Assembly (NCBI GenBank): GCA_029204225.1 | Contig: CM055094.1 | Span: 32,723,841 to 32,787,840, forward strand | Direction: 5' to 3' | DNA from: Diphasiastrum complanatum | Lineage: Eukaryota > Streptophyta > Lycopodiopsida > Lycopodiales > Lycopodiaceae | Length of the DNA stretch: 64,000 nt | Notes under the pieces: model-generated | What the model was told of the DNA's origin: nothing | Databases searched by the model: none | The model's input: only the letters and a program-made list of their open reading frames with translations | Translations under genes and position numbers: made by a program | In this document: positions 1 to 11,080 of the stretch, piece by piece | Layout: every line of letters begins with the position of its first letter | Numbering within the stretch: the stretch's first letter is position 1

Positions 1-2
1 AG

Positions 3-506
3 GATTACCCAATTCGTTTTCTTAGTTGACAATTGATACCTGCTGAGGTCAATTATACCATTACCGAATGCGAAGCCTTGGCAATGGTATATGCGGTTCA
101 GAAGTTTCGCCATTATCTTCTAGGAAAAATCTTTGCGTTCTTCACTGATCATCAAGCACTATCGTATTTCATCAACAAGACCTGCACCACAGGTCATATT
201 ACTAGATGGATCCTATTATTGAGAGAATTTGAGTTTAGGATCGTGGTTCGTAAGGGAGTTCAGCATTTTTTAGCAGATCATCTATCCCAAATCCCTAACC
301 TTCCTACCCTTGATCAAGGTGTCAACGATGATTTACCATATGCCTTCCTTTTCCAAGTTGGCTCTACACCTATATGGGATAAGGAAATTACCGAATATTT
401 AACTTCAAGGCAGATGGATCCTTCCTTCTCTAAACCCGAACAACGGGCGTTGGTCCTCAGAACTAAACCTTATACGTTAATTGCAGGACAACTCTACAAG
501 CAATAG
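3..506 (+). pseudogene. Ty3/gypsy reverse transcriptase-RNase H fragment
   Basis: The frame encodes the RNase H domain that follows reverse transcriptase in Ty3/gypsy pol polyproteins. Visible signatures are TITECEALAMVYAVQKFRHYL (about residues 10-29), the FTDHQAL motif with a catalytic Asp, and the tail ending near FLADHLSQIPN. RNase H degrades the RNA strand of the RNA:DNA hybrid during reverse transcription. The left part is cut off by the window edge, and an in-frame TGA lies at 27-29, just before the conserved region. The frame ends in a stop at 504-506 inside the linker to integrase. It is a decayed retrotransposon remnant, not a host gene. Confidence 0.88.
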
Positions 507-561
507 ATGGAATTATCCGATGATGTCTTACTGAAGGAGAAATCCCCTCTGTAATTTCCCT

Positions 562-829
562 CACTCATGAAGGTATTGGTGCCGGCCATTTTTCTTCTGA
601 AACAACTGCTAAGAAAATCCTCTTGGCTGGTTTCTGGTGGCCAACATTCTTCAAGGATACACACAACTACAGTAAGGCTTGTGATGTCTGCCAATGCACA
701 AAACATTTTCAAAAAATAGACTATATGCCTTTACACCCTGAAACCATTGATCAAGCTTTCCAGAAATGGGGAATCGATTATGTCAGACCTATTAGTCCTG
801 CTGCTCGACACACGTCGAAAATCCGATAG
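562..829 (+). pseudogene. Ty3/gypsy integrase zinc-binding remnant
   Basis: Downstream of the RNase H remnant, in shifted frames, is the H2C2 integrase N-terminal region: ETTAKKILLAGFWWPTFFKD, then a CDVCQ zinc-binding Cys pair, then the linker leading to FQKWGIDYVRPI, which aligns with the start of the integrase core (usual form W.MDF.GP). The first His part is frame-shifted relative to the Cys pair. The frame stops at 827-829 and the catalytic core is missing. It belonged to the same element as the RNase H at 3-506. Integrase inserts retroelement cDNA into the genome; this copy cannot. Confidence 0.8.
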
Positions 830-1341
830 CTGCAGCAAGTTGTACGAGAAATCATCTCCTGCGGGGGTTGAACCTTCGCAGACAATGAGAACCTTCACAA
901 AATCTTCGTAGGGCTGTCAAATCACCTTCTAAGCCTTCGCAGACTTCCTTGAGGTCTTAAAATATTGTGAAGAAGGTCCCTGCAAAATTTTGATTGGAAC
1001 TAAGCTAGGGAAAGTGCATTTCGCCTAGTATGCACTCTAAATTCTGCTATATAAGGCAGAATTTGAGTCATTTGGCACTTCATTCAGCAAAGCTCTACCA
1101 AAATTTTCTTCAAAATTTTCACGCTTTCTGTTCGCAACAAAACTTTCCACACACCTTCATCTACCCTCACAGCCACCTGCTCTATACTCAGTATTCTCAT
1201 TTTCGCTTCCAATTCTATGATTCTCACATTTTTCCAGTTTTTGAGTCTTTTAATTGTTTTTGAGGCCTTTTCACTTTTTTAAGTGCCTTTTTGCCTTTCT
1301 ACATTTCTGTTGATAACAGCCCGTAACATCCATCCACCAAC
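830..1341 (+). other. Leader-like region with TATA box, no gene
   Basis: No coding signal is seen. The stretch contains several degenerate copies of a CCTTCGCAGAC-like word (also seen near 35.2-36.0 kb) and a good TATA box, CTATATAAG, at 1047-1055, about 290 bp before the next start codon. It may be a promoter or a decayed LTR of the flanking Ty3-type element. Confidence 0.4.
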
Positions 1342-2441
1342 ATGACTTCATCTTCCTCTACTCACGAAAATGGCATGAAGAAGGTCATCACACGAGAGGT
1401 GCCTTCTGCCACTCAAATCTGGGCCCTGCCGTTTGACTCCTTGATCAAACCTTGGCTTTAGGCTGCTGGCTCTCTTCTTGAAGCAATGGGCTTTTTCCTG
1501 GCGCTATTCTCTTCTGACATCAACATGGATCTTGTGCTCCATGCTTACGCCACTTGGGACATGCCAAAGTCGTATTTCCACATCCTGTACCAAGGTACTA
1601 CATACAAGATATGCATCAACACTAACTCCATGGCCACCATCGACATAGTGTTCGGTGATCACCAACCCATAGTGTCCGGTGATCGCCAACCTATCTCCCA
1701 TCGCTAGGCCAAAAACCTCATCAAACCATATGTAACGGCCACCACCCCTGAGCTCCTTTGACTAACAATGGGTACTTGATAGAGAGTATCAACAATCCTA
1801 TAATCCAAGCAGCTACCTACTTGTTGAACAACGTTTTAGCTGTTTTGACTTTTCGCAAGGACTGCATACAGTCCACGTTGCAAAGCCAAATCGTGGAATC
1901 CTTCATGGAATTTTCGAGCCCCTCGGTGGTGCCATACGACTGGCATACCTTATGCACGAGCTCTCTATCGCCATAAAACCTAACACATGCGATCGCATTG
2001 CAACAAGACCATTGTTGTGTAACTTTGTCTATGCACTTCTCGAGGAGAAGGTGCATGAGTTTAACCGATCCTCTGTTCTTTTTGCCACTGTTCCACACAC
2101 TACTCTGTACCCACCTTCTATCGTTTCTATTTCTTACCAACCAACAGCCACTGACACAACAGCCAACAAACACATATGTGGTGTCACCCCCTCTTCATCT
2201 AGCCCTCCTGCCACCAGACAACGCACCGCACCACCGCAACTAACCACCACCACTTTCATAGCTACAATTTCCTCTTCCTCTCAACCCACCACTTCCACTA
2301 CCACATCTGCTCCTCTTATTCACATTCCAACTTCCTCTACCTCCATCCACGCATCTTCCACTGCTTCCATCACCATTGCTTCTTCCATCCCTCTTGCATC
2401 CACTTCTACCACACTTGAGCCCTATAAACCCCCTCGATTCA
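1342..2441 (+). pseudogene. Plant-transposon-type protein remnant, 5' part
   Basis: A start codon at 1342 opens a frame beginning MTSSSSTHENG that soon meets a TAG (about 1459-1461), then continues through AAGSLLEAMGFFLALFSSDI and DKIVHAY-like text typical of poorly characterised plant transposon proteins. Several further stops follow. A Ser/Thr/Pro-rich low-complexity tail (about 2150-2441) matches in style the tail of the minus-strand frame at 49.7-50.8 kb. The gene is cut at 2441 by Copia-1 and resumes at 8468. I infer that both are copies of one family (putative plant transposon protein, Transposase_32-like); the function is unknown. Confidence 0.5.
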
Positions 2442-3091
2442 TGTGAAAGATTCAACTAGTTTCATCAAATTTTGCAATATTTTCATATTTGGCATATTGA
2501 GGCCAAAACTTGTTTTAGACTTAGAGGTTGACTTTTTAAAGTTCATTAGTCTAAATTTCATTTGAATAAAAACTTTTTGAAAGTGTGGGAAAGATAGAAT
2601 GCGAGTTTGAGTAGATTCAATTTGAATAAGTTGGGTACATTGAATCTAGACCCAAAATTGGTAGGGTTAGCATTTTGGTGGGAAAGCCAAGTGGCCAAAT
2701 AGGGTTTGGACCTGTTATAAAAGGATGTAACTCGTGGAGAGAGTCATCTTCTCTCATCTCTATCTCATTTCATGCTTATACATGGTTCTCTTGGGTTCTA
2801 CTATCCATTGGTGCACTATCTTGGTGATTGCTTGCAATTCTATGTGTAGAATGATCTATACTTTCTATTTTTGGATCCACACGTGTGAAATACAGTAGCT
2901 TGCTGGTTTTGTACGGACAGCAACAGTACATAATCATTTCATTCAATTTTGATCAAGTTCTATTAGTGTTTGCATCTCAAATTGTGTGTAGATGCTGATT
3001 TTTCTACATTGGTGAAATTGGTAGTGTATTTCTCTTTCTAACCAAAGATCATTCAAGTAGATTGGATCTTAAGGATCTGAAATCTTTCACA
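2442..3091 (+). repeat. Copia-1 5' LTR
   Basis: The 650-bp repeat starts TGTGAAAGATTCAAC and ends GAAATCTTTCACA, giving TG...CA ends and a short terminal inverted repeat. It contains a TATA-like TATAAAAGG near 2717 in the expected promoter position and is matched by the copy at 7818-8462. Confidence 0.95.
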
Positions 3092-3103
3092 TGGTATCAG
3101 AGC
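3092..3103 (+). other. Copia-1 primer binding site
   Basis: TGGTATCAGAGC immediately follows the 5' LTR. It is complementary to the 3' end of initiator tRNA-Met, the usual primer of plant copia elements. Confidence 0.93.
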
Positions 3104-3688
3104 TTGTGTTTCAGGTTATGAAGGAGGAAATCAGATCTATCAATGATTTGGTGAAGATATCAAGTCTAGAGCATGCTAGAGAGGATTCTACACCAAAATC
3201 GGATTTTTTGCTTTTGTAGATTGGATCTTTTGTAGATCAAAACACTAAATAGGTCAATATACTTGTTCAATTCCGGTTTTTATTCACATGCTGGATTTGG
3301 CCGATTTTTGGATCATTGGTTCAGCCTAAGTGGTGGCTTATAGATTGCATATCAAATTTTCAGCATTTGCATGTAGATTTGGAATAGTCAATTTTTTGTG
3401 ATTTTGTCAAAACCCTAATTTTGATTGGATCTCTAGATAGTGAGGTTGCTGGACTTCATTTGAGTGTGTTTCAATCTTAGGAAGTGGCAAAAGTTATTAG
3501 ATTGAGCATAGATCATAGGCTGATCAAGATTCCATGATTCTATGTGTTGATTTGCTTGGATAAGTGCTAGAAGAGAATTTGTGAGATAGTTTCAAATCTT
3601 GGTGATTTCTTTTGAAAGCATTTGTTGTTGTTCAAAGGAGTGCTTGTGCATTGAAACAGGTTGAAAGAGAAGATCAGGTCATTGCTAC
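3104..3688 (+). other. Copia-1 leader
   Basis: This is the untranslated leader between the primer binding site and gag. No coding signal is seen. The last about 100 bases recur almost unchanged upstream of the gag copy at 24380. Confidence 0.7.
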
Positions 3689-4567
3689 ATGGCAACCTCA
3701 ATTGGAGTCATGTTGGAAGCCAATGATAGGCTTACCCCAAGTAACTATTCATTATGGAAAGTGAGGATGGAGTCACTTCTTGAGATGAATGATGTTTTGG
3801 ATATTGTTGTAGGTTTGGAGGAGAGACCAGCAACACAACAAGATCAATTGAGGTATGACAAGAGGGCAAAGAAGGCTCTACACATGATAAAGATGAATGT
3901 TACCAATGAACTTCTCGAGGAAGTTGGTAAGTGCACATCATCTTTGGAAGCTTGGAATTCATTGAAGAAGATTTATGAATCCAAGTCTACTTCTAGAGTG
4001 TTGACTCTAAGAAGGCAAATCTTTTCTTGTTTGCAAAAGAATGAAGAAAGTCCAAGTACTTTTGTTTTGAGAATGAAAGCATTGAATGATGAGTTAGCTT
4101 GCATAGATGAAAGCATTAAGGAAGGAGAGCTTATTCAAGTGATTTTTAATGGCTTGTTAGATGCTCATGCTAACATTGTTCAAAGTATTGCTATTCAAAA
4201 GACTTTGCCAAGTTTGATGGATCTTCAAGAGATCTTGATCAATGAGGAATATAGGCTTCAAGCAAGAGGTGGATCTACATCGACACTTTGAGAGGATGCT
4301 ATGTTCACAAAGGGCAAATTCAAGGGCAAAACCAAAAGCAAGCGGTCTAAAGGGCAAGATCAAGTGGATGCTTCTTCAAGTGGCAAAAAGAAGGATATAT
4401 CAAAGCTCAAGTGCTTCTATTGTGGCATCAAAGGACACTTTGCAAGTGAGTGCTACAAGAAGAAGAGAGATCAAGGAGACAAGCAAGGTAATCTTACTCT
4501 TGATGAGGATGGTTTGGATGTGCAAGATGCAAATGATGATGCCTTTGTGATGTCTTCATGTATGTAA
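3689..4567 (+). pseudogene. Copia-1 gag with in-frame TGA
   Basis: Gag forms the retroelement particle and binds RNA. The frame starts at MATSIGVMLEANDRL and shows the copia capsid (UBN2/DUF4219) pattern: NYSLWKVRMESLLEMND, a basic alpha-helical middle and LQEILINEEYR near residue 190. A TGA at 4289-4291 interrupts it after GGSTSTL, yet the same frame continues from 4292 and encodes a perfect CCHC zinc knuckle, CFYCGIKGHFASEC. The same TGA is present in the second copy at 24979. The frame ends at 4567, overlapping by about 17 nt a different frame that carries protease. Family gag-pol is usually one open frame. Confidence 0.88.
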
Positions 4568-6163
4568 TGATGGAGATCTAGATCCTTGGTGGATTGATAG
4601 TGGAGCAAGTTCACACATGACCTTTCACAAAGAGTACTTCACTTCTTTGTTGGCATATGGAGATGACAAGAGGGTGATCTACACGGCCAATGATGGTGAG
4701 TGTGCAATCAAAGGGATTGGCACAATTCCTATTTCTCTCTCTACAAATAGGAATGTTCATTTGGAGGATGTCTTGTTTATTCCATCTATTACCAAGAATT
4801 TGCTTAGTGTGAGTCAAATGCTAAGTGAGGGCCTCAAGGTGGAGTTTGATGGAGATGCTTGTTTGATCAAAAGGAAGGATGTCTTGATTGGAAAAGGTAA
4901 AAGGCAAGGGAAGTTGTTCAAACTTGATGCTTGTGTTATTGCTAACCAAGTTGGATGTGTTGCAAGGGAGCAAATTTCTATTCAAGAGGTTTGGCACAAA
5001 AGGATGGGACACCTCAACTTCAAGTCATTGGAGGTAATGGCAAGGAAGAAGGTTGTGATTGGTCTTCCAAGTTCCTTAAGTAATGACAAGCATGTTTGTG
5101 AGTCTTGTGCTTTGTCTAAGTCACAGAGACTACCTTATACTAGATCTATTTCTAGATCTACAAAGCCTTTTCAACTTGTACATTCGGATATTCATGGATT
5201 TACTACAATCAGCAATAGTGGAGCTAAGATGTATGTAACATTCATTGATGATTTTAGTAGATTTTGTTGGATCTATCTACTAAAGAGCAAGGATGAAGTG
5301 TATGATGTCTTTGTCAAGTTCAAGAATGCAAGGGAGAACCAATTCTCCACAAAGATCAAGTGCTTGAGAGGTGACAATGGTGGTGAGTACATATCTAACA
5401 AGTTCAAGGCCTTTTGTGATGAGCATGGGATCAAGAGGGAGTATACAACATCAAGGACCCCACAACAAAATGGAGTGGCTGAAAGGAAGAATAGAACTTT
5501 ATGTGAAAGTGCTAAAGCTATGAGATTAAGTGCTAATCTTGACAAACCATTTTGGGATCAAGCTTTGTTGTGTGCCAATTTCTTGTGCAATAGGTGGCCG
5601 AGTGCTATTTTGGATGGAAGGACACCTTTTGAGATGCTATTCAAGAAGAGGCCGAGTGTCAACTTTCTAAGAACCTTTGGATGCACATGCTATGTCAACA
5701 TTACTCTTGATTGTAGGACCAAGGAGGATCCGTCTTCAAGAAGAGGTATTTTTGTTGGATATAGTGAGGTGAGTAAAGCCTACAAGGTTTACATTCCTTC
5801 TACTAACAAAGTGATTGTTGGTAGAGATGTCATTTTTGATGAGGGAAACATTCCAAAGGTGTCTTCAAGCATGATTGATGGTAGAGTAGATGGATCTAAC
5901 ATTCTTGATGTTGATGAGAAGTATCCTACTTTGGATGGTGGTGATGATGGACCTTCATCAAGTCAAAAACTAAGGAGAACATCAAGAGAAAGACAAGTAC
6001 CTTCAAGGCTCACATATGATCAAAAGGGTAAGCAAGTAGTTTCTGGAAATTATTTTGCTTTCCTAACCTCTTTGGATGAGCCTACAAGTGTAGATCAAGC
6101 AAGGAAAGAAGAGGAGTGGATCCAAGCAATGGATCTTGAGTATCAATCTCTTATGAAGAGTGG
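4551..6163 (+). CDS. Copia-1 protease-integrase region
   Basis: This part of pol reads open for over 530 codons. In order it shows the aspartic protease motif WWIDSGASSHMTF (about 4587-4625), the GAG-pre-integrase His/Cys region (HKRMGHLNFKSLEVM ... CESCALSK), the integrase core with Asp in LVHSDIHG, Asp in LRGDNGGEY and Glu in PQQNGVAERKNR, and the GKTP-like C-terminal part (DGRTPFEMLF). It ends at WIQAMDLEYQSLMKSGT, which in normal elements leads directly into reverse transcriptase. Here homology stops near 6163 although the frame runs on to 6410. The frame lies +1 relative to gag. Confidence 0.9.
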
Positions 6164-7237
6164 AACATCTTTTGGAGGATCTTCTTGTGTACATGGAGCT
6201 ATGCAAGTGGATGGATGTTATCTTGCTGGAAAATCAAGTAATGGATCTGGAAAAAAAAGTTTGTTCAATGACTTTGATGGTCAAGTTGAAGATCAAGAAA
6301 TTGATCTCAAAGCGCTTCAACTAGTCAAAAGGGAAGTTGGCAATTTGGAGCTAGTCAAGAGCATCAAAGGAGAGGTAATTGGCAAAGGTGTTATGGATCT
6401 GTTTTTGTAGCATATTGAAGACTCAAGTAAGGTCAAAGGAGCAGCAAGGAAGTGTTGTTCAAATTTACTTTACTTGTTCTGTCTCATGTTTGAGCAATTT
6501 CATGTGGATGTGTGCAAATTGTCAAGATATGGTAAAACTAGCTACATTGGTGAGCATTGTTTTGATGTTGGATTTGTACTAGCATTCTTGGCTGATTTTT
6601 CTGATGGAAATGAAGCTATTGGAGGTTCATTATGTCACTCATCCATGGCTAAGTTCTCAAGTGTTGAGCTACTTGGTGCCAATACTTGGAGATTGTCAAT
6701 TTTTGGTGAATTCATGGTCATTTTCTTGTGTCAAGTAGATCTTGAAGATGGACTAGTGCAAACTACTTGGTTTATGGAGTCATGTGGTGCTGGATTTGCA
6801 TCATTAATGTACTCACCTACTCATGGATTTCCAAGGTCTGATGGTTTCTTGTGGCAAGATGAAGATGGAGGCTCATTCATGGAGTATCATGATGGATACA
6901 AGGCAACAAAGGACAAAGGAGGAGGAGACATGCAAGCAAAAGTTGATCACTCACATTTATTGTTTGCTTGCTGTATTTTTCTAGAGAGTTCAGAGTTGGA
7001 AGCATGGTGGAATCATTTCATTTACATTCTATTTGATTCTTCATGTTCTAGTCACATTTTTACATGTAAAATTGATGTAAGAAATAGTGAAGCATCCCAA
7101 GTGGACACTATTCTCTATATCAATTATGGTTGTTTCTATTTTAAGAATTACATGATCATTGAAAGGAGATCTATTCTTAGGAAGAAGATCATTCTTATGA
7201 TGGATCAAAGTTCTATTGGCAAAAACTATGCTAGGAG
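6164..7237 (+). other. Non-RT segment replacing Copia-1 reverse transcriptase
   Basis: About 1.07 kb stands where reverse transcriptase belongs. None of the expected words (KARLVAKGF-like, QMDVKTAFL-like, YVDD) occurs on either strand. The pol frame stays open to 6410, and an independent frame runs 6474-7250 (258 codons, MFCLMFEQFH...) and reads through the right junction without a stop. I do not recognise either product. The segment may be captured host sequence or a decayed filler; its edges are sharp, with pol homology stopping at LMKSGT and resuming at HWKLGKRVLRYI. Confidence 0.75.
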
Positions 7238-7822
7238 CATTGGAAGCTAGGAAAGCGAGTTTTGAGGTACATCATTGGAACTCGAGATTTTGGCATATTG
7301 TATGAGAGATCATCACCTAATCTTTTTGGATTTTCAGATTCGGACTATGCTGGAGATATAATGGATAGGAAATCCATTAGTTCTTATTGTATTTTCATAG
7401 GTGATGGAGCTATATCATGGATGTCAAAGAAACAAGCCACTATCTCATTGTCATCTAGTGAGGTCGAGTACAAAGCTCTTACACATTGTACAAAGGAGAT
7501 GGTATGGATCAAGAGGATGATCAAGGATCTTCACTTGCTGGATTTTTTAGAGAGCCCAATCATCTTTTGTGACAATCAATCAGCCCAAAGAATGGAATCC
7601 AATCCTATCTTTCATGCTAGGAGCAAGCATATTGAGATACAATATCATTTTGTGAGGGAGCGAGTCATTGCAAAGGAGGTGGAGCTTCAACATGTGTCTT
7701 CAAGGGAATGTGTAGCTGATATCTTTACCAAAGCATTGGGAAAAGACTTGTTCATGAAGCATAGGACTTCACTTGGAGTATTATCAAAGTCTATGCTAAA
7801 ACTAGTTGAAGAGGGAGTGTAA
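7238..7822 (+). CDS. Copia-1 RNase H domain
   Basis: Homology to copia pol resumes at RYIIGTRDFGILY. RNase H follows with FSDSDYAGD, DRKSISSYCIF, SWMSKKQATISLSSSEVEY and CDNQSAQRMESNP, then IEIQYHFVRERV and DIFTKALGKDLF, all in family order. The catalytic acidic residues (D of SDSDYAGD, E of SSSEVEY, D of CDNQSA) are present. The stop at 7820-7822 lies just inside the right LTR, as is common in copia. It cannot act without its missing reverse transcriptase. Confidence 0.92.
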   Translation, partial: HWKLGKRVLRYIIGTRDFGILYERSSPNLFGFSDSDYAGDIMDRKSISSYCIFIGDGAISWMSKKQATISLSSSEVEYKALTHCTKEMVWIKRMIKDLHLLDFLESPIIFCDNQSAQRMESNPIFHARSKHIEIQYHFVRERVIAKEVELQHVSSRECVADIFTKALGKDLFMKHRTSLGVLSKSMLKLVEEGV

Positions 7823-8462
7823 AAGATTCAACTAGTTTCATCACATTTTGCAATATTTCCATATTTGGCATATTGAGGCCAAAACTTGTTTTAGACTTAG
7901 AGGTAGACTTTTCAAAGCTCATTAGTCTAAATTTCATTTGAATAAAAACTTTTTGAAAGTGTGGGAAAGATAGAATGCGAGTTTGAGTAGATTCAATTTG
8001 AATAAGTTGGGTACATTGAATCTAGACCCAAAATTGGTAGGGTTAGCATTTTGGTGGGAAAGCCAAGTGGCCAAATAGGGTTTGGACCTGCTATAAAAGG
8101 ATGTAACTCGTGGAGAGAGTCATCTTCTCTCTTCTCTATCTCATTTCATGCTTATACATGGTTCTCTTGGGTTCTACTATCCATTGGTGCACTATCTTGG
8201 TGATTGCTTGCAATTCTAAGAATGATCTATATTTGCTATTTTTGGATCCACACGTGTGAAATATAGTAGCTTGCTGGTTTTGTATGGACAGCAACAGTAC
8301 ATAATCATTTCATTCAAGTTTGATCAAGTTCTATTGGTGTTTGCATCTCAAATTGTGTGTAGATGCTGATTTTTCTACATTGGTGAAATTGGTAGTGTAT
8401 TTCTCTTTCTAACCAAAGATCATTCAAGTGGATTGGATCTTAAGGATCTGAAATCTTTCACA
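7818..8462 (+). repeat. Copia-1 3' LTR
   Basis: The 645-bp repeat starts TGTAAAAGATTCAAC and ends CTTTCACA. It differs from the left LTR by about 15 substitutions and a few small indels by eye. Confidence 0.95.
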
Positions 8463-9008
8463 ATTCACACCTCTCTCCCAACACTCTTGCTTGGATGAAT
8501 CTCATCAACCTCTCACTGCCTCGTCAAGATTTCTCACCTCCCACGTCTCCATTCGTCCTTAATGCCACCCTCTAGTTTCCTTTTGTTCCTCCCATCCACT
8601 CATTTGAAACTCGCATTCTCACACCTCTTTCCACCATTGCTACTCCTCTCACACCCCCCACTTCACCTCTGAAGGCTACCGAGGGTGACAACAAACCGTT
8701 GCCCGATGAAGCATTTGTGCAAAAAAAAATTATATCCTCACCTCTTCGTGCTGATCCCACCGCACCAGAGGGTATGGCGCCGCCACAAAACCTGATCGAA
8801 GATGATGACACCGGCATGCAGACCACTCGGGCTACACCACAAGCAACCCCAACAAGTGCCACACTACCGGCTGCTCCCACGAACCTCACAACGGCCTACC
8901 AAGCCTTGGGCACCTTTATTCAAGACATGGTAGCGGCCAAAACCTCACTGGACAGCAATGTATTTAGTTGGCCACCAATAACACCCAGTTGCGAGCCGAT
9001 ATTATAGT
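8463..9008 (+). pseudogene. Plant-transposon-type protein remnant, 3' part
   Basis: Sequence continues the frame interrupted at 2441. The joined text is Pro/Ser/Thr-rich, with several stops and a clear open patch at 8699-9007 (MPDEAFVQKK...TAYQALGTFIQ). It lies outside the attca target duplication of Copia-1 and so belongs to the pre-insertion sequence. No recognised domain is seen. Confidence 0.4.
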
Positions 9009-9408
9009 AGAAGGCCAAAGTTAAGCTTAAACTTAAGTTGCTAAGTTTGATTAATTAGTCAAAGTCAATTGGTGGTAGGTGAAGTGTGTTTCTTTCTCCA
9101 CCATTGATTAGTTTGTGTTTTTGGTGAAGGGTGTGGATTTCAATCCCACCTTCATTAGGATAACCAATAGGAGAAAGGGGCAAGGGCCTTCCCCATCCAT
9201 AAAAAGGCACCATTTGTATCATATTTGGATGCTTAATGAGAAGGATGAGACTCTATCATTTTGGAGAGCCAAAGCATCCTCATTTGCTAATCCCTCATGC
9301 TAATGCTATTGTTATGTTTTTTTCATTTGCTTTCTATTTCCTTGTTCTTGTTTTGAATAGTTATGGTTTTTCCATTAGCATGCACATTGAGCATTTGGTC
9401 TCTCTCTC

Positions 9409-9458
<50 letters not shown>

Positions 9459-9880
9459 TCTCTTCTTCTCTTCCCATTTAATCCTAAATCATGTTGAATG
9501 CTTGTTAAGTGGAGTAGAGTTAGTGGGAGTAGTGTTAAAGGAGAGCAGAGTAAGGAAAAAAGTAGGAAGTAACTAAAAGGAGCATCTTGGCATAGTTAGG
9601 TACCTATCCAGTGAACAAACCCTCTTTGACAGGCGGAAGGGCTGCTCACGGCTATATCTACACACCCTACATCGTCCTCCCATTGATCCCTCCATTGGAG
9701 ATCGACCAATGGAGGTTCAAGAGCCCAATGAAACACATGTACGTAACTTAGAAATTAAATTTAAAGACCTTACACAAGCAATTGTAACACCTTTTGTCAT
9801 TTTGGTAGACCCTACTTAATATTCATCTGCTGTCAATTTTAATTTTTCTTCTTTAGGTAATTATTATTATTTTTGTTTCG
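9009..9880. other. Non-coding stretch
   Basis: No supported gene is seen. It holds a CT microsatellite (about 9398-9453), and nothing else can be assigned. Confidence 0.6.
9398..9470 (+). repeat. CT microsatellite
   Basis: About 27 CT/TC units, slightly interrupted, are followed by a TCTTC-rich run. Confidence 0.95.
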
Positions 9881-10150
9881 GGAGGCATTCATAGTTTACA
9901 AGCTAGAAAGCAAATGTCCTAGGACTATCCCCATGTTGCTTCTTTCCGAACTGTTAGTGCCATTGCGTTCGTTGGGTTGATAGTGGAAAAAACTAAATTT
10001 CTTGTCTGGGACCATAGCATTGACCAAGACTATCGGATGAAGATGACGGTCATACAAAGAATTAGATTTTTTCACAGAATTTGTCAGAGTTTTTAAAGCT
10101 AGAGATTTTTACCAGTTGGAGCTGAAAGCGCAGTGGCCAGGTATTTGTTT

Positions 10151-10170
10151 TGCTATGTTTAGCATAGAAT
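10151..10170. repeat. Intronic CTATG...CATAG palindrome 1
   Basis: TGCTATGTTTAGCATAG is a quasi-palindrome. Related copies lie at 10781-10793, 10830-10843, 10960-10973 and 11550-11568, all in intron-like parts of the methyltransferase remnant. Confidence 0.75.
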
Positions 10171-10780
10171 GTTTGGTTTAAAAGTTTTTACCATTAATAA
10201 AGCTTTTAATATTTTGTTTCTACAATATTATTTTTCAGGTTTGGGCCCTTGTAAATAATTTTTTTGAAAAATGGAAATTTTTTGAAATAACGGGCCAGCC
10301 AGCTCAAGGAGGTTCGAAATCCAAAAAAAAATTGTTGCCACCACTCACACATTAAAACCCATACCAATAGAGATGGGTATTTTTGGGTGGAAAAACATGC
10401 AAGGAATAAATTCTTCCAAGCTTATAATTAGTGACCTTATAATAACCTTATAATTCCTTGCCCAATCTAACCATTCTCGAGGGTTGCTGATGGTCAGCTC
10501 TCCCTTGTTGAAATGGGCAAGGAATTTCAAAGGTTAGACTTTTTTTATGCCTTAAATAGCTTTTTTTAATAGTAATTGCAAGTTTTGTTATTTTTTTCTG
10601 ATACTGATCATTAATTTATTTTTTAATACAGACAAATTATTCATGAAAGTTCAAGAGGCCCTAGAAACATGGTTGAATTGTAATGATTTTGAAGAGTGCC
10701 AGAGGCTTTATCCTCTGAGCAATAAAATAGCTCTCACTCCTTTTTTGATATTCTTTAGAGATATGGTATTCACTTCACTC

Positions 10781-10973
10781 ATGCTTAGCATAGAAATATA
10801 TTAATTTTTTATTTTAAACATTCATATGTTATGCTAAGCATAGTAATCATATTCTCTTTGCTAGGATCTCAAGCCTAAAATAGATTTAATTTACTATTTA
10901 TTTATTATGTTCATCCTTACCTTTCTTAAGATCAATTTTTTTTAATTATTTGTTTATCTTATGCTAAGCATAG
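10781..10973. repeat. Three further TATGCTWAGCATA palindromes
   Basis: ATGCTTAGCATAG at 10781, ATGCTAAGCATAG at 10831 and ATGCTAAGCATAG at 10961 are near-perfect palindromes. A longer one, CTATGCTTAGCTTAGCATAG, sits at 11550-11569. Confidence 0.8.
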
Positions 10974-11080
10974 TTGCATTCTCTTTGCTTTCAGTTGGCT
11001 GAAGACAAGAAAAATAAAGTCCTTCCAGAGCAATTTAAACGACATATTCTTGAGACGAAGGCAGAAAAAAGAGACAGAGA

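Larger units (their letters stand above)
2442..8462 (+). mobile_element. Copia-1: complete Ty1/copia LTR element lacking RT
   Basis: This 6021-bp element is bounded by long terminal repeats (2442-3091 and 7818-8462) and flanked by the 5-bp target duplication attca (2437-2441 and 8463-8467). It carries a tRNA-Met primer binding site, gag, protease, integrase and RNase H in Ty1/copia order, and a purine-rich tract (about 7805-7817) before the right LTR. Between the integrase and RNase H parts, about 1.07 kb (6164-7237) has no reverse transcriptase motifs and reads as unrelated sequence. The element is therefore non-autonomous. LTR similarity is high (about 15 substitutions by eye), so the insertion is fairly recent. 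Confidence 0.95.
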
